DNA from: Flavobacterium cerinum
Lineage (GTDB): Bacteria > Bacteroidota > Bacteroidia > Flavobacteriales > Flavobacteriaceae
Reading direction: 5' to 3'
Assembly (NCBI RefSeq): GCF_024496085.1
Contig: NZ_CP101751.1
Coordinates: 1,054,001 to 1,118,000, forward strand
Length of the DNA stretch: 64,000 nucleotides
Shown here: positions 42,767-52,500 of the stretch, piece after piece
Layout: each line of letters opens with the position of its first letter
How positions within the stretch are numbered: position 1 is the stretch's first letter
Position numbers and translations under genes: made by a program
Notes under the pieces: generated by a model
Databases searched by the model: none
What the model was told of the DNA's origin: nothing
Seen by the model: the letters and a program-made list of their open reading frames with translations, nothing else

Positions 42767-44425
42767 ATGGGAACAATTGCAGATAAATTAACCTATTTAG
42801 GTCAGACCAAATCGGAAATAAGGGATGCTATCCTATCAAAAGGGGTGACTGTTCCTACTGATACGACTTTTCGGGAGTATGCCGGAAAAATCCGTGAAAT
42901 ACAAGCTGAAAACGAAGGAGAAGACCCGAATGTATGGACGCGCCCTGATGATTGGCTGCCGATCAAACATAAAGTGGCTGTCGGAGATCAGAAGTTTGTA
43001 GGATTACACGCGATATTGGAAGACAGTAACTTTATTTCGCTTTCGGCTACCGGAAATTACACGGTGGATTGGGGGGATGGTGTCGTTGAAAATTTTGCTT
43101 CCGGTGTTCAGGCGGATCATATATATTCATACGATATTTTCCCGGGAACAGAAACTACCGGAGGTTACCGTCAGGCTATTGTAACGGTTATACCACAAGC
43201 CGGACACAATTTGACAGGCCTTAATTTACAGAGTAAACACCGTCAGACCGGATTGAATATGTTTTACAGTACCGGATGGCTGGATATCAAAATAAGCAGT
43301 CAATACATTGCCAATCTTATTGTTGGCGGAACAACGGTCACTCATGGTTATTTAGAAGCGTTTTACTTGGCTGGAAGCAATTTAATAACAGATTATACTA
43401 AGCTTTTTTCAATGTGTAGAGTCTTGGAATCTGTATTATTTGATGATACTTCAAAAGGGACAACTTTTAGTTTTATGTTTGAAAGTTGTGCAGCTTTGAA
43501 AACCATTGCGTTACCGGATACTTCAAAAGGCGGAAGTTTTAATTATATGTTTACCGGATGTAATGCCCTGAGTACTATTTTGTCGTTAGATACTTCAAGC
43601 GGAGTTAATTTTAACTACATGTTTGTAGGTTGCGGATCTTTAACAACAGTGCCGTTATTAAATACATCCAATGGGATATACTTCAATAATATGTTTGACA
43701 GCTGTACGAAGTTGCGAAATATACCTCAGTTCGATACCGCAAAAGGGATCTATTTTGAATATATGTTTGCTTCATGTAGTTCTTTAAAAACCATTCCGTT
43801 ATTGAATACAGCAAACGGATTAGGTTTTAACGGGATGTTTATGGCCTGCCGCTCGTTGCAAAGCATTCCGTTATTAAATACATCAAAAGGAACACGTTTT
43901 AGCGGGATGTTTTTTTCCTGTAATAATTTGAAAAGAGTTCCCTTATTGGACACGTCAAGCGGAACAAATTTTGGAAATATGTTCGAAGGATGCGGCTCTT
44001 TAAAAACAGTCCCTTTATTAAATACTTCGAAAGGAACCGTTTTCGTGTCAATGTTTATGTCATGCGGCTCATTACAAATAATCCCGTTATTGGATACCTC
44101 AAACGGAAGCGATTTTTCCGGTATGTTTTTATACTGTTCTATTTTGCAAAATGTACCGAGGTTAAATGTCGCTAACGGAACAAAATTTAATGAAATGTTC
44201 AGTTATTGCAGATCATTAAGTAAGGCCACATTACGAGGTCTCAAAAATGCAATTTCCTACGAAAATTGTAAAATTTCACATACTGCCCTGGTCGATATTT
44301 TTAACAATTTAGGATCAGGCGTAACAGCAACAACGATCACCATAACCAATAATTGGGGCACATCATTATTAACAGCACAAGAACGGGCTATTGCCACCGA
44401 TAAAGGCTGGACAATCATAGGATAA
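42767..44425 (+). CDS. BspA-type repeat fibre protein, cassette 3
   Basis: A 552-residue paralogue with twelve 23-residue BspA-type repeats, three more than cassettes 1, 2 and 5, and the same N-terminal and C-terminal domains. The first 60 codons are almost identical in DNA to those at 37754, 44889 and 47086. Repeat number differences of whole 23-residue units point to unequal recombination within the repeat tract. Confidence 0.75.
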   Translation: MGTIADKLTYLGQTKSEIRDAILSKGVTVPTDTTFREYAGKIREIQAENEGEDPNVWTRPDDWLPIKHKVAVGDQKFVGLHAILEDSNFISLSATGNYTVDWGDGVVENFASGVQADHIYSYDIFPGTETTGGYRQAIVTVIPQAGHNLTGLNLQSKHRQTGLNMFYSTGWLDIKISSQYIANLIVGGTTVTHGYLEAFYLAGSNLITDYTKLFSMCRVLESVLFDDTSKGTTFSFMFESCAALKTIALPDTSKGGSFNYMFTGCNALSTILSLDTSSGVNFNYMFVGCGSLTTVPLLNTSNGIYFNNMFDSCTKLRNIPQFDTAKGIYFEYMFASCSSLKTIPLLNTANGLGFNGMFMACRSLQSIPLLNTSKGTRFSGMFFSCNNLKRVPLLDTSSGTNFGNMFEGCGSLKTVPLLNTSKGTVFVSMFMSCGSLQIIPLLDTSNGSDFSGMFLYCSILQNVPRLNVANGTKFNEMFSYCRSLSKATLRGLKNAISYENCKISHTALVDIFNNLGSGVTATTITITNNWGTSLLTAQERAIATDKGWTIIG

Positions 44426-44524
44426 AAGCCAAACGAACAATAGGAATCATTATAGTGAAAACAACCTGCCTCTTGAGGTAGCGGATTCCTATTGCATAAT
44501 AATTTTATAAAATACAAGCATAAT

Positions 44525-44884
44525 ATGGCAACACCATTTTACAATATACTGCAATGGTTCTTACAAGGTAAGAAACCGACGCAGTCCAATTTTGAAGAAA
44601 CATTTCGATCATTTTGGCACAAAGAAGAAGCGATACCAACGAATACAATCGAAGGATTAGATCAGATATTGAACCAAAAAACAGATAAAACGGCATTTGG
44701 AACACATCTTACTGATGAACAGGCTCATACTGTTCTGTTTGTATCTAAAGAAAACACTGGAAACAAACAAAATAGTCTGACGCCGGATAATACAGGAACC
44801 AAGTTTCCTACGGTGGATGCTGTAAATGGCGCTATTACGACAATAGGAAATGCGATTGATGTGATTAACGGACAAATAGTATAA
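44525..44884 (+). CDS. short fibre adaptor protein, cassette 4
   Basis: A 119-residue adaptor; the ATG at 44525 gives the same N-terminus as the other copies (M-A-T-P-F-Y-N-I-L-Q-W-F-L-Q-G-K-K-P-T-Q), so the earlier in-frame ATG at 44492 is unlikely. It ends 4 bases before the BspA-type gene. The 99-base leader before it contains ACCTGCCTCTTGAGGTAG-CGGATTCC, a small hairpin also present in front of cassette 5. Confidence 0.7.
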   Translation: MATPFYNILQWFLQGKKPTQSNFEETFRSFWHKEEAIPTNTIEGLDQILNQKTDKTAFGTHLTDEQAHTVLFVSKENTGNKQNSLTPDNTGTKFPTVDAVNGAITTIGNAIDVINGQIV

Positions 44885-44888
44885 TAAA

Positions 44889-46619
44889 ATGGGAACAATT
44901 GCAGATAAATTAACCTATTTAGGGCAGACCAAATCGGAAATACGGGATGCTATCATTTCAAAAGGGGTGAGTGTTCCGGCGAATACCACTTTTCGGGAAT
45001 ATGCCGGAAAAATACGGGCAATAGGAGCCGGAAGCGAAGGAGAAGAACCGGATGTATGGAAGCGCCCCGGCGATTGGTTGCCGATAGAGAGTAAAGTAGT
45101 AGCCGGCGATCATAAGTTTGTAGGGTTATACGCAATATTTGAAGAAGGAAATTTTATTTCACTTTCGGCTACCGGAAATTATACGGTAGACTGGGGCGAT
45201 GGTGTAGTTGAAAATTTTGCTTCCGGTGTTCAGGCGGATCATAGCTATTCATACGATGCTTTTCCGGGTACGGAGAGTACTGAGGGTTACCGACAGGCTG
45301 TTGTAACGGTTACTCCACAAGCCGGACAAAATCTGACCGGTATCAATTTACAGTGCCAACACCGCCAGTCCGGATTGAATATTATTTACAGCACCGGATG
45401 GCTGGATATCCGAATAAGCGGAGAAAATATAGTAAACCTAAGTGTAGGCGGATCTACATCAAACCATAGGTATTTACAAGCATTTTGCTTTTTGGGGAAG
45501 AATGGAATAACCGATTTTAATCGTCTGTTTTCTGGATGCTATGACTTGCAATTCGTCCCGTTATTTGATACTTCAAAAGGAAAAGACTTTAGTTATATGT
45601 TCCAGTTGTGTTCATTACTACAGTCGGTTCCGTTATTGGATACAGCCGGAGGAACCGATTTTAGCTATATGTTTCAGGGATGTTCATTATTACAGTCGGT
45701 TCCGTTATTCGATACTTCCAACGGGACTAATTTTAGCTATATGTTTATTTCATGTTATAAGTTAAAATCTATTCCGCTGTTCAATACGGGCAAAGGAACG
45801 AGTTTCCGTTACATGCTTTCATCGTGTTATGCTATAAAATCAACGCCCTTATTGGATACCTCAAACGGGACTAATTTTAGTTATATGTTTTCAGCGTGTT
45901 ATGCACTGGAAAATATTCCGGTATATAATACCTCAAAAGGAGCTTATTTTAATTACATGTTTCAAAGTTGTATTTCTTTAAAGAGTATTGCTTTATCTGA
46001 TACTTCAAAAGGGGTTAATTTCGGAAATATGTTCCAGGGTTGTACTTTGCTGAAAACAGGGCCGATAATGAACACATCAAACGGAACCGATTTCAGAAAC
46101 CTGTTTTACAGCTGCCCGACTTTACAATCAATTCCGTTTTACGACACTTCTAAAGGAACAAATTTTAATTATACTTTCGGAAGTTGCCCATCACTGAAAA
46201 CGATTCCGTTGCTGAATACTTCGAACGGGACTACTTTTATCGGAATGTTTTCATTCTCGAACATGTTACGTACGATTCCTTTACTGGATACTTCAAAAGG
46301 AGCCGATTTCAGTACGATGTTTACAGGATGTTATACCTTAGAAACACTTCCGTCATTGAATATTTCAAACGGAACGACATTGACTGGTATGCTGACCAAT
46401 TGCGGAGCACTGAGCAAAGCACCTTTTTCAGGAACGAAAAATTCGATTTCATATGAGAATTGTAAACTTTCCCGAACAGCCTTGGTTGATGTTTTTAACA
46501 AATTAGCATCGGGCGTAACGGCTAAAACGATAACCATAACCAATAACTGGGGCGCACCGTTACTAACTGCGCAGGAACGAGCTATTGCCACCAATAAAGG
46601 CTGGACAATTATAGGATAA
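44889..46619 (+). CDS. BspA-type repeat fibre protein, cassette 4
   Basis: A 576-residue paralogue with thirteen BspA-type repeats, the longest of the five. Domain order is the same: tail N-domain, PKD-like region, repeats, conserved cap. A few repeats are degenerate (F-N-Y-T-F-G-S-C; F-I-G-M-F-S-F-S lacking Cys). Forms a pair with the adaptor at 44525. Confidence 0.75.
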   Translation: MGTIADKLTYLGQTKSEIRDAIISKGVSVPANTTFREYAGKIRAIGAGSEGEEPDVWKRPGDWLPIESKVVAGDHKFVGLYAIFEEGNFISLSATGNYTVDWGDGVVENFASGVQADHSYSYDAFPGTESTEGYRQAVVTVTPQAGQNLTGINLQCQHRQSGLNIIYSTGWLDIRISGENIVNLSVGGSTSNHRYLQAFCFLGKNGITDFNRLFSGCYDLQFVPLFDTSKGKDFSYMFQLCSLLQSVPLLDTAGGTDFSYMFQGCSLLQSVPLFDTSNGTNFSYMFISCYKLKSIPLFNTGKGTSFRYMLSSCYAIKSTPLLDTSNGTNFSYMFSACYALENIPVYNTSKGAYFNYMFQSCISLKSIALSDTSKGVNFGNMFQGCTLLKTGPIMNTSNGTDFRNLFYSCPTLQSIPFYDTSKGTNFNYTFGSCPSLKTIPLLNTSNGTTFIGMFSFSNMLRTIPLLDTSKGADFSTMFTGCYTLETLPSLNISNGTTLTGMLTNCGALSKAPFSGTKNSISYENCKLSRTALVDVFNKLASGVTAKTITITNNWGAPLLTAQERAIATNKGWTIIG

Positions 46620-46721
46620 AACCGCACCGGATAATCCGAATCATTTAATGGAAATAACCTGCCTCCGGTTAAGGTAGCGGATCCCTATTGCCTAATAATT
46701 TTGATCAAATACAAACAGAAT

Positions 46722-47081
46722 ATGGTAACACCACTTTACAACATATTGCAATGGTTCTTACAAGGTAAGAAACCGACGCAGTCCAATTTTGAAGAAACAT
46801 TCCGATCTTTTTGGCATAAAGAAGAAGCAATACCGACAGCTAAAATTGAAGGATTGGATCTGACACTAAACCAAAAAACGGATAAAACAGCATTTGGAGC
46901 ACATCTTACTGATGAGCAGGCTCATACTGTTCTGTTTGCGGCTAAAGAAAATAGTGGAAACAAACAAAATAGTCTGGCATCAGACAATACAGGAACAAAG
47001 TTCCCTACGGTGGATGCTGTAAATGGCGCAATAGTGACGATCGGTGATGCGATTGATGCAATTAACGGGCAAATAGTATAA
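46722..47081 (+). CDS. short fibre adaptor protein, cassette 5
   Basis: A 119-residue adaptor starting at 46722 (M-V-T-P-L-Y-N-I-L-Q-W-F-L-Q-G-K-K-P-T-Q), very close to the copy at 44525 in protein and DNA. An earlier in-frame ATG at 46701 lies in the duplicated leader and is not preferred. It ends 4 bases before the BspA-type gene. Confidence 0.7.
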   Translation: MVTPLYNILQWFLQGKKPTQSNFEETFRSFWHKEEAIPTAKIEGLDLTLNQKTDKTAFGAHLTDEQAHTVLFAAKENSGNKQNSLASDNTGTKFPTVDAVNGAIVTIGDAIDAINGQIV

Positions 47082-47085
47082 TGAA

Positions 47086-48525
47086 ATGGGAACAATTGCA
47101 GATAAATTAACCTATTTAGGTCAAACGAAAGCCGAAATACGAGATGCGATCGTCAAAAAAGGAGTTGCAGTTACTCCCGAAACGACCTTTCGGGAGTATG
47201 CCGGTAAAATACTTGAAATAAATGCGGAGGGTAACGGAAATGATCCGCTGGACTGGATCCGTCCAACCGACTGGCTTCGGATAGAGGACAGCGTAACAAC
47301 CGGTGATCAGAAATTCGTCGGATTACATGCAATATCGGAAGATAGTAATTTTATTTCCTTTACTGCTACAGCCGATTATACGGTAGATTGGGGAGATGGA
47401 GTCGTGGAGAATTTTACTTCAGGAACTCAGGCGTCACATATTTATTCGTACAACTCTTTTCCGGGAACAGAAACGGCTACAGGTTACCGGCAAGCTATTG
47501 TCACGATTACACCACAAAACGGACAAAATCTTACCAGTATCAATTTACAAAAAAGACACCGACAGCCTTTACTAACGTACTACAGTACCGGATGGATGGA
47601 TATTAGAATGAGCGGGCCGAAAATGACAAGTCTTGTTATTGGCGGTTCCTTAATGTATCACGGATTATTAGAAGCGTTTTGTTTTTTAGGAAACAATGAA
47701 ATAACCAGCTTCCGAAGAGCCTTTTATGCCTGTCCGGTATTAGAATCCGTTATATTGGAAGACACTTCTAATGCGATTGATTTCGGTTATATGTTTGCGT
47801 CCTGTAAAGCATTGGCAAAAATCCCTTTGTTTAATACTTCAAAAGGAGAGGATTTCGGTTATATGTTTCAGGCTTGTACGTCTTTACAAAAGGTACCCGC
47901 GTTTGATACTTCCAACGGAAATAGTTTCAGCAGCATGTTTGCTACTTGTAACGCCTTAAAAACAATTCCGGAATTGAATACGGCTAACGGAAGAAGTTTT
48001 AGCGGTATGTTTTTAGAATGTACAGCATTACGAACGGTTCCGTTATTAGATACTTCCAAAGGAACGGAATTCAGGAGCATGTTTTTAGGATGTACACTTT
48101 TACGCAATATTCCGCCTTTAGACACAACCAGTGGGATTGAATTTATAAGTATGTTTTCATCCTGTGTGGTATTACGAACAATACCGGTATTGAATACAGC
48201 TAAAGGACAGGAATTCAGAAGTATGTTTCATTCCTGCAGCGCATTGGAATCGGTTCCGGTATTAAAAGTAACAGAAGGTACTTTTTTTAACGATATGTTC
48301 GCGAATTGCGGATCACTAAGTAAAGCCACATTCTCAGGGACAAAACAATCCATCGCATATGACTCTTGTAAACTTTCCCGTGTTGCTTTAGTCGACATAT
48401 TTAAAAATATAGCAGCCGGAGTTGTATCTAAAACGATAAACATAACCAACAACTGGGGGGCTCCGTCGCTTACAACAGAAGAAAGAGCCATCGCTACCGA
48501 CAAAGGGTGGACGATTATAGGATAA
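47086..48525 (+). CDS. BspA-type repeat fibre protein, cassette 5
   Basis: A 479-residue paralogue with nine repeats. Scaffold positions are conserved, while exposed positions differ strongly from the other cassettes (for example G-E-D-F-G-Y, G-N-S-F-S-S, G-T-E-F-R-S). It closes the BspA-type series; a 189-base spacer with a weak hairpin (CCCGTT / AACGGG near 48660-48690) follows. Confidence 0.75.
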   Translation: MGTIADKLTYLGQTKAEIRDAIVKKGVAVTPETTFREYAGKILEINAEGNGNDPLDWIRPTDWLRIEDSVTTGDQKFVGLHAISEDSNFISFTATADYTVDWGDGVVENFTSGTQASHIYSYNSFPGTETATGYRQAIVTITPQNGQNLTSINLQKRHRQPLLTYYSTGWMDIRMSGPKMTSLVIGGSLMYHGLLEAFCFLGNNEITSFRRAFYACPVLESVILEDTSNAIDFGYMFASCKALAKIPLFNTSKGEDFGYMFQACTSLQKVPAFDTSNGNSFSSMFATCNALKTIPELNTANGRSFSGMFLECTALRTVPLLDTSKGTEFRSMFLGCTLLRNIPPLDTTSGIEFISMFSSCVVLRTIPVLNTAKGQEFRSMFHSCSALESVPVLKVTEGTFFNDMFANCGSLSKATFSGTKQSIAYDSCKLSRVALVDIFKNIAAGVVSKTINITNNWGAPSLTTEERAIATDKGWTIIG

Positions 48526-48714
48526 AACAAAAATACCCGAATATTTTACCGCAGGTTATCGTCGATCGGAAAGCAACTGATAACGTAATGACATTCGTCT
48601 GTTACAAATTTAGTGATCGGTTTAAAACGGAATAAATCTGCGAAAATACCGGAAGATAACCCGTTCCTGTAAGGTGTAAAACGGGAATTTGAAAATTAAT
48701 AAATACGAACAATT

Positions 48715-48936
48715 ATGGAAAAATTAAAAAACTGGACGCTGTTCGCAGTAGTCATCATTTTAGCTGTTATCGATCAAACAACAGACATCATGCCGTTGTT
48801 TTTAAAACAAATTAATGCACCGGAATGGGTAGGGTCTGTTTTAAGAATAGTGGTAGCCGTTTGTGGAGCACTTAAATTACGATTACAGGAGCCGCCGGCA
48901 AAGCAAACCAATAGCGAATCCGCATCGACATTGTAA
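48715..48936 (+). CDS. small two-helix membrane protein (holin-like)
   Basis: A 73-residue protein with two hydrophobic helices (about 7-20 and 40-55) and a hydrophilic tail, resembling small phage holins. It lies among fibre genes, far from the main lysis cassette at 33512-35387, so a second holin, an antiholin, or a membrane protein unrelated to lysis are all possible. Confidence 0.5.
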   Translation: MEKLKNWTLFAVVIILAVIDQTTDIMPLFLKQINAPEWVGSVLRIVVAVCGALKLRLQEPPAKQTNSESASTL

Positions 48937-49119
48937 CCGAAATAGTAACGGAGAAAGCAAAATCAGTGCTCCGAATTTTTAATTTTTTATCACAACGTGA
49001 ATAAAAGAAAAACCAGGCCGCCTTCGGAAACCGGATTCAGATAAGGGGAATTCCGGTACAAAAACAAATGGTGGTCAAGCCCTTATAAATAGTAATGTTT
49101 ATTGAATTAAAGGATAATT

Positions 49120-49551
49120 ATGGCAAGTAAGAATATTTTAAAAGATTGGTTTAAAACGGGTTTGTATCCAACACAATCTCAGTTTTGGGAATGGATGGAA
49201 AGCTACTGGCATAAAGATGATATTATCCCACAGGCAAAAATTCAGAATCTTAAAACGGATCTTGATAACAAAGCAGAAAAAGCAGCGCTTGGTGCCCATG
49301 CAACAGATGCAAATGCCCATGCTGACTTATTCGCTAAGGCTGCAACACCCTATCGATTTTTACCGGTTTTCCCCACAACTGATACTTCAGAATTACAAAT
49401 CGAGGAACTTAAAAATGCCACGCTAAATGCCGTGATGTATTTAGGCCAGATCGATATGAATGTAATACAATTGGATCCGGTAACCGGAACGCTGTCGAAC
49501 TGGGATTTTAGAGCAAACACACAATATATAATACTTTATACAAAACGATAG
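49120..49551 (+). CDS. fibre adaptor protein upstream of the giant fibre
   Basis: A 143-residue protein with the adaptor motif L-K-D-W-F-K-T-G-L-Y-P-T-Q-S-Q-F-W-E-W and Y-W-H-K-D-D-I-I-P, a short coiled coil (L-K-T-D-L-D-N-K-A-E-K-A) and a C-terminal beta region ending Q-Y-I-I-L-Y-T-K-R. It is 1 base away from the 2030-residue fibre gene, so the two chains probably form one fibre. It is more diverged from the cassette adaptors than they are from each other. Confidence 0.65.
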   Translation: MASKNILKDWFKTGLYPTQSQFWEWMESYWHKDDIIPQAKIQNLKTDLDNKAEKAALGAHATDANAHADLFAKAATPYRFLPVFPTTDTSELQIEELKNATLNAVMYLGQIDMNVIQLDPVTGTLSNWDFRANTQYIILYTKR

Positions 49552-49552
49552 T

Positions 49553-52500
49553 ATGAAAATCAATGAACAAGGTAAAACAATTAAGACAGGAGATGAAGTA
49601 ATAAATACGGAGTTTCGTGGTGGTATAAGTGCTACAACTGTTATGCAGGTTCCTGAGGATTCTGAAGCTCATTTATTACCCAATATTGAGCTTAAGAGAC
49701 GTATTCGTTTTAATCCGGAAACGGGAAAGTTCGAGGGACATAATGGAACCGAATGGACAGCACTTGGATTTGATCAGCAATTAAAAAATGCAGTTGACTT
49801 CCTAACAGGGGAAGTGACGAATAAAGCGGATCTTGTAGATGGAAAAATCCCGCTTTCACAAATTAACGACGCTCTGGTTGGAGCAGTTAATTATCAGGGA
49901 ACGTATGATGCAGCAACCAATAGTCCGGCTTTACCGGTTGCATCGGCTAATAAAGGAAAATACTGGGTAGTAAATGTAGTAGGAACACAACAGGGTGAAA
50001 ATTTTAAAATTGGTGACTGGGTTATTTCTAATGGTGTTAATTGGGGACGTGTACCGAAAGCATTAGACGTAGATAGCACACCAACTGTAGGAAGCAATAA
50101 TGCTATTTCGAGTGGCGGTGTTGCTACAGCATTGGCTGCAAAGGCGAATACTGTTGAGGTACAGACCGGATTGGATACTAAAGCAAATTTAGTGTATGTA
50201 AATGCAGGGTTACTGACCAAAGCGGATATAACGGATCTAAACCTAAAGGCGAATATAACCGACTTGAATTTAAAGGCAAACACAATTGATGTTGATAACA
50301 AGTTAACATTAAAAGCGAGTATCGCCGACTTAAATTTAAAAGCAAACATTCTTGATGTCGATGCAAAATTATCGGAAAAGATTGGCGCTGTTGAATTAGA
50401 AGAAGGTCTGGCAATCAAAGCAAATAAGGATGATTTAACATCCGGATTGGCAACTAAAGCGAGTATCGCCGACTTAAATTTAAAAGCAAACATTCTTGAT
50501 GTTGATGCGAAATTATCGGAAAAGATCGGTGTTGTCGAATTGGAAGAAGGTCTGGCAATCAAAGCAAATAAGGATGATTTAACATCCGGATTGGCAACTA
50601 AAGCGAGTATTGCTGATTTGAATTTAAAGGCAAACGCTATTGATGTTGATAACAAGTTAACATTAAAAGCGAGTATCGCCGACTTAAATTTAAAAGCAAA
50701 CATTCTTGATGTTGATGCGAAATTATCGGAAAAGATCGGTGTTGTCGAATTGGAAGAAGGTCTGGCAATCAAAGCAAATAAGGATGATTTAACATCCGGA
50801 TTGGCAACTAAAGCGAATATCGCTGATTTGAATTTAAAGGCAAACGCTATTGATGTTGATAACAAGTTAACATTAAAAGCGAGTATCGCCGACTTAAATT
50901 TAAAAGCAAACATTCTTGATGTTGATGCGAAATTATCGGAAAAGATCGGTGTTGTCGAATTGGAAGAAGGTCTGGCAATCAAAGCAAATAAGGATGATTT
51001 AACATCCGGATTGGCAACTAAAGCGAGTATCGCTGATTTGAATTTAAAGGCAAACACAATTGATGTTGATAACAAGCTGACATTAAAAGCGAGTATCGCC
51101 GACTTAAATTTAAAAGCAAACATTCTTGATGTCGATGCAAAATTATCGGAAAAGATTGGCGCTGTTGAATTAGAAGAAGGTCTGGCAATCAAAGCAAATA
51201 AGGATGATTTAACATCCGGATTGGCAACTAAAGCGAGTATCGCCGACTTAAATTTAAAAGCAAACATTCTTGATGTTGATGCAAAATTATCGGAAAAGAT
51301 CGGCGCTGTTGAGTTAGAAGAAGGTTTAGCTATAAAAGCGAATGCCAGTGATGTTGATAACAAGTTTGCCGCAACATCAATTATTATCGAAGACGGTTTA
51401 GCTGCAAAAGCAAATAAAACGGATTTAGCTTCCGGCTTAGCGACTAAAGCAAACATAACGGATTTAAATCTAAAAGCGAATATAACTGACCTGAACTTAA
51501 AAGCTAATATTCTTGATGTCGATGCGAAATTATCGGAAAAGATCGGCGCTGTTGAGTTAGAAGAAGGTTTAGCTATAAAAGCGAATGCGAGTGATGTTGA
51601 TAATAAGTTTGCAGCAACATCAATTATTATCGAAGACGGTTTAGCTGCAAAAGCAAATAAAACGGACTTAACTTCCGGCTTAGCGACTAAAGCTAACGTA
51701 ACGGATTTAAATCTAAAAGCGAATATAACCGACTTAAATTTAAAGGCAAACGTTATCGATGTTGATAACAAGTTAGCTTTAAAAGCCTCGATAACAGACG
51801 TTGATACGAAATTATCAGTAAAAGCGAATGTTCTTGAAGTTAATGCCCAATTAGCCGAAAAAGTTAGCTTAACAGAACTGGAGGAAGGTTTAGCTGAAAA
51901 AGCGAATGCGAGTGATGTTGATAACAAGTTTGCCGCAACGTCCATTATTATCGAAGACGGTTTAGCTGCAAAAGCAAATAAAACGGATTTAACTTCCGGC
52001 CTAGCAACTAAAGCAAACGTTACAGATTTAAATCTAAAAGCGAATATAGCCGACTTGGATTTAAAGGCGAATACAATTGATTTAACATCCGGATTGGCAA
52101 CTAAAGCGAGTATCGCCGACTTAAATTTAAAAGCAAACATTCTTGATGTTGATGCGAAATTATCGGAAAAGATCGGTGCTGTTGAGTTAGAAGAAGGTTT
52201 AGCTATAAAAGCGAATGCGAGTGATGTTGATAACAAGTTTGCCGCAACGTCAATTATTATCGAAGACGGTTTAGCTACAAAAGCAAATAAAACGGATTTA
52301 GCTTCCGGCTTAGCGACTAAAGCAAACGTTACAGATTTAAATCTAAAAGCGAATATAACCGACTTAAATTTAAAAGCAAACATTCTTGATGTTGATGCGA
52401 AATTATCGGAAAAGATCGGTGTTGTCGAATTAGAGGAAGGTTTAGCTATAAAAGCGAATGCGAGTGATGTTGATAACAAGTTTGCCGCAACGTCAATTAT

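Noticed and set aside
42597..42791. 64-codon open frame bridging two fibre genes
   Set aside because: It overlaps the end of one fibre gene and the start of the next in another frame; no distinct features.
36475..48525. Diversity-generating retroelement
   Set aside because: A fibre array with nearby RNA suggests it, but there is no reverse transcriptase gene in the window and no template/variable repeat pair with adenine-specific changes was seen.
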